Below, in pieces: positions 26,600 to 34,437 of a stretch of DNA of 64,000 nucleotides. The position numbers were made by a program, and so were the translations under genes. Location of the stretch: the NCBI GenBank assembly GCA_002427745.1, contig DIYF01000018.1:38225-102224 (forward strand), in the 5' to 3' direction. Origin of the DNA: Roseivirga sp. UBA6061. Its GTDB lineage: Bacteria; Bacteroidota; Bacteroidia; Cytophagales; Cyclobacteriaceae. A model generated the notes under the pieces. The model saw nothing but the letters and a program-made list of their open reading frames with translations. It did not search any database and was not told the origin of the DNA. Position 1 is the stretch's first letter. Every line of letters begins with the position of its first letter.

Positions 26600-28195
26600 T
26601 CAGTCCTGCCAGATGCTCTTTAGCTCAGTGGTTTTAAATCGTTTTATTTCCAGCTGTCCGTCCAGTGTATAAAGGTATACTTCATGAAAATCACTGTGCG
26701 GGAAAAGAAGGTCTGTCATTACCACTTCGCCATTGTTTACGAAAATTTCGGCAGACGATTTGTCAAAAATTACATCGAGCCTGATTTCATTTTGGGCATC
26801 AGGTACCACCTGTCCACCCTGATGTGGCATTTTGGCGAAGCGTTCTTCAAAGTCCTTTTTACCCGCATTGGTTCGGTCGCTCCAAATGCTGCCCTGACTG
26901 ATGCTGATACGATACTGATCACCCGAGGGGTTGCGCAAGATCAAACCATACTCGGTACTGGTGGTTTTTTCGGCATCAAAGATGATCTCGGTACGAAAGG
27001 GGGCTTTGATGACTTTCTGGTCTGAGGTATTCAAAGAAAAGACAGCGTCTTCATCCAGGCCGGCACTGGCGAAGCTCATATGATCAACCGCCAGGTTTTG
27101 TAGTTCTGAAACCGGTCTGGAAGCGACAAGGTAACCGTCAGCCCCCTGAACGAGATGCAAAGATCTTGGAATGGTCATAGCGCTTCTCCACTTTTCGGTG
27201 GGTACTACCTGGGCATAATCCCAGTTGCTCATCCAGCCAATGAAAAGTCTGCGCCCATCCGTTTCCGGCACATCTGACCAGGTAACTCCGGCATAGTTGT
27301 CGCGACCGTGGTCCAGCCATTTAATGTCTTCTTTCGCCTGGTCAGTGGTGAAAGTTTTACCATCAAAGTCACCGATAAAGTATTGGGTGGCAGAACCTCC
27401 ATTCGGTCCTCCTGGGTTAATGCTGACGAGCATGACCCACTTTTCTTCCTCAGCATTTTCGGCCTTTAAGCGGAAGAGGTCGGGGCATTCCCATACACCT
27501 CCATGGGCTCCGAAGTCAGCCCCGAACTCACTCAAAAACTCCCAGGTTTTCAGGTCAGGTGAGCCATAAAGCATTACTTTGTCACCGGCTGCAAGGATCA
27601 TAATCCATTGAGCAGAGGCTTCATGCCAGAAAACTTTGGGGTCACGAAAATCCTTGATACCACTGTTGGGAATAACGGGGTTACCCTCATAGATCTCCCA
27701 GGTTCTTCCCTTATCATTACTCCAGGCTATGCTTTGGGTCTGGAAGTCATTCCGGCCTGCCTTCTCACCAGTGTCAAGATGCTGAGTGAAGATGGCCACC
27801 ATAGGAGGGTGTTCACCCTTTTGCAGACCGGAGGTATTGTTCCAGTCAATGACAGCACTCCCGGAAAAGATATAACCCAGCTCATCGGGGTAAAGCGCTA
27901 TGGACAGATGTTCCCATTTCACCAGATCCTTACTAACGGCATGCCCCCAGTGCATAGGTCCCCAGGTTGTACCGTCAGGATAAAACTGATAGAAAAGATG
28001 GTATTCGCCATCATAGTAGACCATACCGTTGGGGTCATTCATCCAGTGCTCTTCCGGGCTGAAATGAATTTGAGGTCGGTGCGTTTCCATGTAATAATCT
28101 TCGTTGTTCGCTTCTGAGTTGTCAGTTTCACCAGATTCACAGCCCATGGTTATCAGACCAATGAGCAATGAAGCGCGCAAAAGTAATGTCTTCAT
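26600..28195 (-). CDS. GH32 fructan hydrolase lipoprotein (levanase/inulinase/invertase type)
   Basis: A 531-residue glycoside hydrolase family 32 enzyme. The lipobox 'LITMGC' puts the lipidated cysteine at residue 19. The five-bladed propeller holds the nucleophile Asp54 in 'WMNDPNG', the transition-state stabiliser Asp186 in 'FRDPKVFW', and the acid/base Glu237 in 'WECPDLF'. The C-terminal beta-sandwich (about 370-530) has 'RTEIIFDAEKTTSTEYGLIL' and 'LDVIFDKSSAEIFVNNGE'. It releases fructose from levan, inulin or sucrose; exact specificity is not readable. It starts two bases after the sugar porter gene, so both are co-transcribed. No susC/susD pair is present nearby. Confidence 0.93.
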   Translation of the reverse strand: MKTLLLRASLLIGLITMGCESGETDNSEANNEDYYMETHRPQIHFSPEEHWMNDPNGMVYYDGEYHLFYQFYPDGTTWGPMHWGHAVSKDLVKWEHLSIALYPDELGYIFSGSAVIDWNNTSGLQKGEHPPMVAIFTQHLDTGEKAGRNDFQTQSIAWSNDKGRTWEIYEGNPVIPNSGIKDFRDPKVFWHEASAQWIMILAAGDKVMLYGSPDLKTWEFLSEFGADFGAHGGVWECPDLFRLKAENAEEEKWVMLVSINPGGPNGGSATQYFIGDFDGKTFTTDQAKEDIKWLDHGRDNYAGVTWSDVPETDGRRLFIGWMSNWDYAQVVPTEKWRSAMTIPRSLHLVQGADGYLVASRPVSELQNLAVDHMSFASAGLDEDAVFSLNTSDQKVIKAPFRTEIIFDAEKTTSTEYGLILRNPSGDQYRISISQGSIWSDRTNAGKKDFEERFAKMPHQGGQVVPDAQNEIRLDVIFDKSSAEIFVNNGEVVMTDLLFPHSDFHEVYLYTLDGQLEIKRFKTTELKSIWQD

Positions 28196-28197
28196 GC

Positions 28198-29541
28198 TTA
28201 TTTACTAATCAAAAGTTCTTCTAATTCCTCCAGCGTTTTCCCTTTGGTTTCCGGCATTACCCTCCAGGTGAAAATCAGCTGCAGCACCATCATAAAGGCA
28301 AAGAAAAGAAAAACGGGCCAGGGATTATCTCCAAAAATACCATCGTTCTTATCGATAAAAATAGGCGTGATCAGAGTAATGATGGCTGCAAAGACCCAGT
28401 GAACTCCTGCTCCGAATGATTGCCCGAAGGCGCGAACTTGGTTGGGGAATATCTCTGAGATAAAAACCCAGATCACAGCTCCCTGTCCTATGGCATGAGA
28501 GGCGATAAAGATCAATATGAAAGTGAGCAGTACCGAAGGGCTGGCACTGCCATAAAAGGCCCAGGCAGCTCCTGATAATCCTACAATGTAGCCAAGAGAG
28601 CCGATATACATGAGTTGTTTTCTTCCCAACCGGTCAATGAGTACCATGCCCAGTATGGTGAAGATCAGATTGATACCCCCAATAGAGATAGAACTGAAGA
28701 GTGACTCCTGTGTTGCAAATCCGGCCTTATCCAGTAATTCAGGGGCGTAATATAAAATGAAGTTAATACCCGATAGCTGGTTGAAGAAAGCGAGCAGAAA
28801 GGCCAGCATAATGGGGCGGCTGTATTTCTTTGAAAATAGTCCTGTATGCTGTCCCTGTGGTTCAATGTCAGCTTCTATTTCCTTAAGCTTTTGTTGAGCC
28901 TGGCCAGCATCGATAGTGGTTAATACCTCCAGCGCTTTGGCATGGTCTTTCTTTTTCAGTGCCAGCCAGCGCGGACTTTCAGAAACTCCCAGGATCATCA
29001 GAGAGTAAGCCAGTGCAGGCAAAGCTTCTATCCCCAGCATGTAGCGCCAGTCGTTGTCTCCGCCAACACCAATCAGCAGGTAATTGGAAATGTAGGCAAT
29101 GAGAATACCGAATACAATCATGAACTGATAGAGCGCTACAAGCTTTCCTCTGTTTTTAGAAGAGGAGATCTCTGAGATATAAGTGGGAGCTGCTACAGAA
29201 GAAGCCCCGACACCAAGCCCACCGATAAAACGGAAAAAGGAAAAGGTGTAGGGGTCGGGAGCCAGGGCTGAGCCAATAGCCGAGAGGAAATACAACACAC
29301 CGATCCACAGGAGTGTTTTCTTGCGGCCATATTTATCACAAGGGATACCGCCTACCAGGGCTCCGAGTACAGTGCCCCATAGAGCCATTGACATTATAAA
29401 AGTGCCATGAAAGGCCGGAGAGGTGTTCCAAAGTGCTTTAATGGGCTGATTGGCACCGGAGATAACCACCGTGTCGAAGCCAAAAAGGAATCCGGCCAGT
29501 GCCACAGTAACCGACCAGAAGACAAGCTTGCTATTTTTCAT
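28198..29541 (-). CDS. MFS sugar porter
   Basis: A 447-residue, 12-helix major facilitator of the sugar porter family. Family signatures include 'DKYGRKKTLLWIG' after TM2, 'RFIGGLGVGASSVAAPTYISEISSSKNRGKLVALYQ' (sugar transport signature 2), 'QLSGINFILYYAPELL' in TM7, 'DRLGRKQLMYIG' after TM8 and 'PETKGKTLEELEELL' at the C terminus. 'QQLSGIN'-like residues in TM7 are the usual hexose-binding segment. Paired with the GH32 hydrolase directly downstream, it most likely imports fructose, by proton symport as known for the family. It is the first gene of the two-gene unit. Confidence 0.93.
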   Translation of the reverse strand: MKNSKLVFWSVTVALAGFLFGFDTVVISGANQPIKALWNTSPAFHGTFIMSMALWGTVLGALVGGIPCDKYGRKKTLLWIGVLYFLSAIGSALAPDPYTFSFFRFIGGLGVGASSVAAPTYISEISSSKNRGKLVALYQFMIVFGILIAYISNYLLIGVGGDNDWRYMLGIEALPALAYSLMILGVSESPRWLALKKKDHAKALEVLTTIDAGQAQQKLKEIEADIEPQGQHTGLFSKKYSRPIMLAFLLAFFNQLSGINFILYYAPELLDKAGFATQESLFSSISIGGINLIFTILGMVLIDRLGRKQLMYIGSLGYIVGLSGAAWAFYGSASPSVLLTFILIFIASHAIGQGAVIWVFISEIFPNQVRAFGQSFGAGVHWVFAAIITLITPIFIDKNDGIFGDNPWPVFLFFAFMMVLQLIFTWRVMPETKGKTLEELEELLISK

Positions 29542-29623
29542 TCAAAAGGAGGAGATTGATTTGCGCGTTGTAGCAATATATTAAATATCCTCACAACAGC
29601 TTAATCTGCTTGCTTCCGGTTGT

Positions 29624-30088
29624 TTATTGATCGGACTTGTTGATCATCTCCATCCATGGAAGTACACGTCTTTCTGGTTTGCCCGGTATTCCCTTTATGG
29701 TATTAAACCCGAATTTCCGGTAGAAGGGAACAGCGTTCGGGTCTGCCAGTACATTAAATCGTTTTTGGGCATATCGTTGCTGTTTTAATGCATGAGCCAG
29801 CAATTTTCCTCCGAAGCCCTTGCCGATGCAGTCTGGTTTAATCCAGCAATGCTCTATTTCGCAGGAGTCATCCGGATGGGTAATGATAATGGTGAATCCG
29901 ATGATCTTTTCGTCTATGACGATCTTCCAGGTATCATTTTCTGAAATAAGCTCTGGTGTTATGGTGAGGTCCTCTTTCCAGATTTCCAGCCATTCTGCAG
30001 GATAGCCCCAGTAGCCTTTGGCTTCATAAGAAATATGGCTGAGTGTCTGATGGTCTTCAGGTGAGGCCTTCAAAATCTGATAGTTCAT
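29624..30088 (-). CDS. GNAT family N-acetyltransferase
   Basis: A 154-residue GNAT-fold protein. The acetyl-CoA loop is in 'CIGKGFGGKLLAHALKQQ' and the last strands in 'FNVLADPNAVPFYRKFGFNTIKGIPGKPERRVLPWMEM'. Its substrate is not readable. It lies 82 bases upstream of the sugar porter gene on the same strand and 110 bases after the isomerase gene, with a terminator between it and the latter. It is probably a stand-alone cytoplasmic enzyme acting on a small molecule or protein N terminus. Confidence 0.85.
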   Translation of the reverse strand: MNYQILKASPEDHQTLSHISYEAKGYWGYPAEWLEIWKEDLTITPELISENDTWKIVIDEKIIGFTIIITHPDDSCEIEHCWIKPDCIGKGFGGKLLAHALKQQRYAQKRFNVLADPNAVPFYRKFGFNTIKGIPGKPERRVLPWMEMINKSDQ

Positions 30089-30149
30089 AAGGGAGTTTAG
30101 TTAATGCTTAGTGGTGATGTGCTGCTCAGAAAAACGCAGCGTAAATTAA

Positions 30150-30177
30150 AAAAGCCTTTCGGTGAGGAAAGGCTTTT
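30150..30177 (-). terminator. Intrinsic terminator after the sugar isomerase gene
   Basis: An 11-bp perfect stem AAAAGCCTTTC / GAAAGGCTTTT (30150-30160, 30167-30177) with a 6-nt loop and flanking A/T runs. It lies 21 bases beyond the stop at 30199, on the downstream side for the minus-strand gene. Confidence 0.85.
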
Positions 30178-30198
30178 GAATATGCTGATTCAGTATGT

Positions 30199-31083
30199 TT
30201 AAAACCTTAATCCTCTGAGGTGTTTCAGACCTGTGGCTGTACTGCTGACGGGGTCAACGGTCCAGTTGCGGTCCTGCTCGATGAAGAAAGAAGTAAGTCC
30301 CGCATCATTTTTATGTGTGAACATCTGCTTCCAGTCAATGCGACCCTTACCCACCTCGGTCATATTGCGCTCTTCGCTCAGGTCCATGTCTTTTACATGC
30401 CATAACGGAAAGCGCTGGGGGTTGTCTCTGAAAAGTTTGATAGGATCAACATCGGCATATCTTACCCAGTAAATATCCAGCTCCATTTTTACCCAATAGG
30501 GGTCGGTTTCTTTAAGAATGATGTCATAGGGTATCTGGCCATCCAGCTCCTGAAACTCAAACTCATGGTTATGGTAGAGGAACTGAATATTTGACTTGCG
30601 ACTGACTTCACCGCATTTGCTCATCAGCTCTGCCAGTCTTTTGTATTGGTCAATGTTCTTTCGCTCCTCAGCCTGAAGGTAAGGGCAAACGATATACTTC
30701 GCACCCAGTTCAGCAGCATCGTCTACAGCGCGTTGCCAGTCGTTGTTCATGGTGCCGCCTACATTGGGTGTTGTGGCACCTGTAGACGCGTGAATACTTC
30801 TGATGGGAAGTTTGGCTTTTGCAAAGGCAGCCTTGGCATCTTTGATCGACTTGCCGAGTACTTTACCATCGCCAAAACCAAAGGCCTCGCAATAATCAAA
30901 ACCTACTTTTTTGAGAGATCTCAGGGTGCCTTCATAGTCTTTGCTGATGAGGTCTCTTACGGTGTAAATCTGTACACCAAATTCCTTTATTTTTTCAGCT
31001 TTTACCGCGCTCATCAGCGGGGAGGCTGCCAGTACACCAGCCGAAGCCAGTGCTGATTTTTGAACAAATTCTCTGCGTTTCAT
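30199..31083 (-). CDS. Tat-exported sugar phosphate isomerase/epimerase-like TIM barrel
   Basis: A 294-residue protein. I chose the ATG that gives 'MKRREFVQKSALASAGVLAASPLMSAVKA', a twin-arginine signal; the longer frame starts at a TTG with no support. The rest is an AP endonuclease 2 / xylose isomerase-like TIM barrel: 'IYTVRDLISKDYEGTLRSLKKVGFDYCEAFG', 'HASTGATTPN', 'FLYHNHEFEF', 'VKMELDIYWVRYADVDPIKLF' and 'FPLWHVKDMD', with His, Glu and Asp residues in the usual metal-binding places. Members isomerise or epimerise sugars or inositols in the periplasm. The substrate is unknown. A terminator at 30150-30177 isolates it from the GNAT gene. Confidence 0.85.
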   Translation of the reverse strand: MKRREFVQKSALASAGVLAASPLMSAVKAEKIKEFGVQIYTVRDLISKDYEGTLRSLKKVGFDYCEAFGFGDGKVLGKSIKDAKAAFAKAKLPIRSIHASTGATTPNVGGTMNNDWQRAVDDAAELGAKYIVCPYLQAEERKNIDQYKRLAELMSKCGEVSRKSNIQFLYHNHEFEFQELDGQIPYDIILKETDPYWVKMELDIYWVRYADVDPIKLFRDNPQRFPLWHVKDMDLSEERNMTEVGKGRIDWKQMFTHKNDAGLTSFFIEQDRNWTVDPVSSTATGLKHLRGLRF

Positions 31084-31479
31084 TTTTATTGGGTTACAAT
31101 AGGATTCCAAACTAATAAAATCAGGTGAAGCAAACTACTTCCTTTCCTTTCAGAAGTCGGTCAATTCAATAAACGTGCCGTTCAGTACGATTAATGGAAC
31201 TGCCAGCATAGCTATTGCTTTTTGAAACGGGAGTTCTGCACAAAGTTTCATGCTTTTTTGATATGCCAAAGGGAAGATCATGGTATGCTTTGAGTTTTGT
31301 GCTTTTTTTGATCTGTATTCACAGCATGATTGTGGGGAATAAGGCGGCTTAAGTGTATTATTGCCGCATGAATGGTGTTAGCCCGTTTCTCTCAGGACAA
31401 TTTGAGGTAAAATAGTGATTACTAGAACTTTGGTATATTGACACACTTTTGCCTTAAACATACCCAAGCTCTGCAATCC
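31084..31479. other. Divergent intergenic region between isomerase and kinase genes
   Basis: These 396 bases separate divergent genes and must hold both promoters. I see no exact TAnnTTTG match in a good place. A small GCGGC/GCCGC hairpin is present near 31345-31370. No RNA gene or coding frame is convincing. Confidence 0.4.
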
Positions 31480-33822
31480 ATGTGGCGTAATACTTTTCTG
31501 GCCATATTCTCCATCTGTTTTATCAGCCTCTCTGCGAATGCCCAGGATTTCCCTGTGGCCAAAGAAGGCGTATTGGATTTACGGAATACAGACCTGACAG
31601 ATCAGGCTTTTCCGCTGATCGGAGATTTCAGGTTTTTCTGGAGACAACTGGTCACGCCTGAGGAACTGGAAGAAAAATCCGGGAACTCCGGGTTTATTGC
31701 GTTTCCAAAGCTCTGGAACGGAACGGTGTTTAACAATGAGCCGCTGAGTCCCAAAGGCTATGGCACGTATTCTGTCAGGATACTTCTCTCAGAAAAAGCC
31801 GTTGGTACTGAGTTGGCTTTTGGTATTCAGGACATGTACACTTCCTACAGGCTCTATATGAATGGTAGGGAGATAGCTCACAATGGTCATGTGGCCGAGA
31901 GGGCAGAAGACTACAAACCTTACTGGCTACCTCAAACGGTCAGTTTTATGGTGACCTCCAGTACCCTCGAACTGGTATTACAGGTGGCCAACTTTGACCA
32001 TAGCAAAGGAGGCACCAAAGAGGAAGTATTGTTTGGAGATGCCATCCTGGTGAGGGAACGCTTTGAAAATGACCTGGCCTACGATTACATTCTCACGGGC
32101 TGTTTGCTCATGGGAGGGCTGTTCTTCTTCGGCCTCTATTTCTTTGGCAGGAATGAGCACTCCATGCTCTTCTTTTCTCTGTTTTGCATTGCCTACAGTT
32201 ACAGAATTATAGGGGCTGCCAATTACGGCTTTCATCATATTTTCCCGGGCATACCCTGGTCAGTTACCCTGCACCTGGAGTACGTTACGCTCTATTTGTC
32301 GGGTTATTTATTTACCCGGTATACCCATCATTTATACCCCGATGAGGCACCGAGATGGCTGATCAATATCTTTGCTTACGTTTCACTGGGGATGATCGCG
32401 GTGACGCTGGTTTCACCGATTGATTTCTTTACGCTGTTTCCGGGTCCCTACTTTGCCATGATCTTTCTGTTTATCCCCATCTGTGTGTGGGTGTATATCA
32501 AGGCAATCAAAAACGAACGCTATGGCGCCAGTTTTGCACTATTCAGCCTGGGGGCATTGTTCCTGTCTTTCATTTTTGACATACTTGACTACTTTGAGGT
32601 ACTCAGGCGAAATAACCTGATTCTCTTTATCGGGTACACCTCTTTTTTCTTCTTCCAGTCGCTCATTCTTTCATATCGTTTCGCTATGTCGTACCGCAAG
32701 GCCATTGGTGATGCGGAGCAGGCTTCGGAAGCCAAGTCGGAGTTTTTGTCAGTGATGTCGCATGAAATCAGAACTCCTTTGAATGCTGTGGTGGGGATGT
32801 CTAACCTGCTGGATGTAAGGGGAGAGCAGCGTGATAATGTTGATACTTTGAAGCATGCTGCGCAGAACCTGCTTTTCCTGGTCAATGATATTCTGGATTA
32901 TACCAAAATTGAAGCGGGCAAAGTAGAGTTTGAGGAAGTAGATACCAACCTGCCTGATTTGATGGAAAGACTAAGGCTGATCCACAATTCCAAGGCCATG
33001 GAGGATAACCTTGATCTGCGACTGGAGATTGCTGAGGATGTGCCTAAATATGTTGTTTGTGACCCTACGCGGATAACACAGGTACTTTCTAACCTGATAG
33101 GCAACGGACTTAAGTTTACGCATACCGGCTCAGTTACCACAAGGCTGTCGCTGGTTGAATTGCGGGAAGAGGAGGCAACGGTACTTTTTGAAATTATAGA
33201 TACAGGTATTGGTATTGCAGAAGATAAGCTGGAACTGATTTTTGATACCTTTTCTCAGGCCGCTTCTTCTACCACAAGGAACTACGGAGGTACGGGGCTG
33301 GGGCTTTCTATTACCAAGCGACTTCTGGAGCTACAGGGATCGGAACTCAAGGTAGAAAGTAGCCTGGGGCATGGTTCGAAGTTCTATTTTCAGCAGCACT
33401 TTAAGCTCGTAAAGGGTGAGGTAAAGCCTGTATCCGAAATACCTTCCTGGGATGAATGGGACCAACTGACTGGTAAACGCTTATTGCTGGTGGAGGATAA
33501 CCCTGTGAACATTGTGGTAGCCAAGAAATTTCTTGAGCGCTGGAAAACGGATGTTCAGGTGGTGATGAGTGGGGAAGAGGCTCTTGAGATCGAAATAGAC
33601 CATGACCTGATTCTGATGGACTTGCAGCTACCGGATATGGATGGTTATATGATCAGTAAGAAACTCAGGGAGATGGGAGTGACTATTCCTATACTGGCTT
33701 TTACTGCTTCAGCACTACTCAATGTGCGAGAGAAAATCTCTGAGTCGGGTATGAACGACTATATCATGAAGCCCTTCGATCCGGCAGATCTGTACAGAAA
33801 GATTGTCAGACAGCTCAATTAG
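31480..33822 (+). CDS. Hybrid histidine kinase, 7TMR-DISM type (first of two)
   Basis: A 780-residue membrane kinase, read from the ATG at 31480, which gives a good signal peptide ending 'SANAQ'; a TTG 42 bases upstream is less likely. Residues about 25-185 form a periplasmic 7TMR-DISMED2 jelly-roll domain of the carbohydrate-binding type ('GYGTYSVRILLSEKAVGTELAFGIQDMYTSYRLYMNGREIA'). Seven membrane helices follow (about 195-395). HisKA has the phospho-acceptor His428 in 'SVMSHEIRTPLNAVVG'; HATPase_c has 'GTGLGLSITKRLLE'. A C-terminal receiver carries Asp714 in 'LILMDLQLPDMDGY'. The signal would pass to an Hpt protein elsewhere. It is paralogous to the kinase at 34438. Confidence 0.93.
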   Translation: MWRNTFLAIFSICFISLSANAQDFPVAKEGVLDLRNTDLTDQAFPLIGDFRFFWRQLVTPEELEEKSGNSGFIAFPKLWNGTVFNNEPLSPKGYGTYSVRILLSEKAVGTELAFGIQDMYTSYRLYMNGREIAHNGHVAERAEDYKPYWLPQTVSFMVTSSTLELVLQVANFDHSKGGTKEEVLFGDAILVRERFENDLAYDYILTGCLLMGGLFFFGLYFFGRNEHSMLFFSLFCIAYSYRIIGAANYGFHHIFPGIPWSVTLHLEYVTLYLSGYLFTRYTHHLYPDEAPRWLINIFAYVSLGMIAVTLVSPIDFFTLFPGPYFAMIFLFIPICVWVYIKAIKNERYGASFALFSLGALFLSFIFDILDYFEVLRRNNLILFIGYTSFFFFQSLILSYRFAMSYRKAIGDAEQASEAKSEFLSVMSHEIRTPLNAVVGMSNLLDVRGEQRDNVDTLKHAAQNLLFLVNDILDYTKIEAGKVEFEEVDTNLPDLMERLRLIHNSKAMEDNLDLRLEIAEDVPKYVVCDPTRITQVLSNLIGNGLKFTHTGSVTTRLSLVELREEEATVLFEIIDTGIGIAEDKLELIFDTFSQAASSTTRNYGGTGLGLSITKRLLELQGSELKVESSLGHGSKFYFQQHFKLVKGEVKPVSEIPSWDEWDQLTGKRLLLVEDNPVNIVVAKKFLERWKTDVQVVMSGEEALEIEIDHDLILMDLQLPDMDGYMISKKLREMGVTIPILAFTASALLNVREKISESGMNDYIMKPFDPADLYRKIVRQLN

Positions 33823-33838
33823 ACCACGGGGCGCCTGG

Positions 33839-34261
33839 TTATTCCCTGATCTCTGTGGTACTGAAATTAATCGTACGACTGAGTTTTCGGGTTTTCACCA
33901 CATGGTAATGGTTGGTATTGCTGCCGGACAGAACCCGGGGACTGCGCCAGGTGATCCTTACCGTAATATTGGATACATTGTCTACAATCTCCTCGATCTG
34001 GAAGGTATTGTTATTATTCCCGACTGGTCCCAGAAACACAGCAATCACCGTTTCTCTGTCAAAATCTGCATCGACTGTGGTACCAAACAGGGCCTCATAT
34101 GCTGATTCATCGTTGATCACATGCTCAGAACGTCCCGGGTTCACAGGGCTTTGTTCTCCTATGGCCAGGGTCTCAAATTCAATGAGATCAGGACCGTCAT
34201 CACTGCTGCATGAAAACAATAATGTAGTGGCAAGAAGCAGGGTAAACTTCAGGTTCTTCAT
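33839..34261 (-). CDS. PrcB_C-domain lipoprotein, antisense between the two kinases
   Basis: A 140-residue lipoprotein. I chose the ATG at 34261, which gives 'MKNLKFTLLLATTLLFSCSSDDG', a clear lipobox; the longer frame adds 14 unsupported residues. The mature domain ('SEHVINDESAYEALFGTTVD', 'DFDRETVIAVFLGPVGNNNNTFQIEEI', 'NITVRITWRSP', 'NHYHVVKTRK') matches the C-terminal domain of PrcB, the partner of the PrtP/dentilisin protease of treponemes; in Bacteroidota it occurs widely in small lipoproteins of unknown role. It converges on the first kinase gene with 16 bases between stops, and is divergent from the second. Its link to the kinases is not known. Confidence 0.8.
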   Translation of the reverse strand: MKNLKFTLLLATTLLFSCSSDDGPDLIEFETLAIGEQSPVNPGRSEHVINDESAYEALFGTTVDADFDRETVIAVFLGPVGNNNNTFQIEEIVDNVSNITVRITWRSPRVLSGSNTNHYHVVKTRKLSRTINFSTTEIRE

Positions 34262-34437
34262 AGTACTGTTAGAACGTAGTAGTCTGAATTTAACACATTT
34301 CATTGGCGGATGTTGAGGAGAAACGGGATAAAAATGGCATCAGTTTCTCTCAGGCAGGATGTAAAACAGCGATAAAGCGTAGACAATCCGTAGATAAGAA
34401 GGGATGCTTCGGGTGTACTGCTTATATTGAAGTCGGA

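Noticed and set aside
31438..31479. TTG start for the first kinase
   Set aside because: It adds 14 residues ahead of a good signal peptide. The ATG at 31480 is a better start.
34303..34437. N-terminal extension of the second kinase
   Set aside because: It would put 45 hydrophilic residues before the signal peptide and overlap the divergent lipoprotein's promoter.
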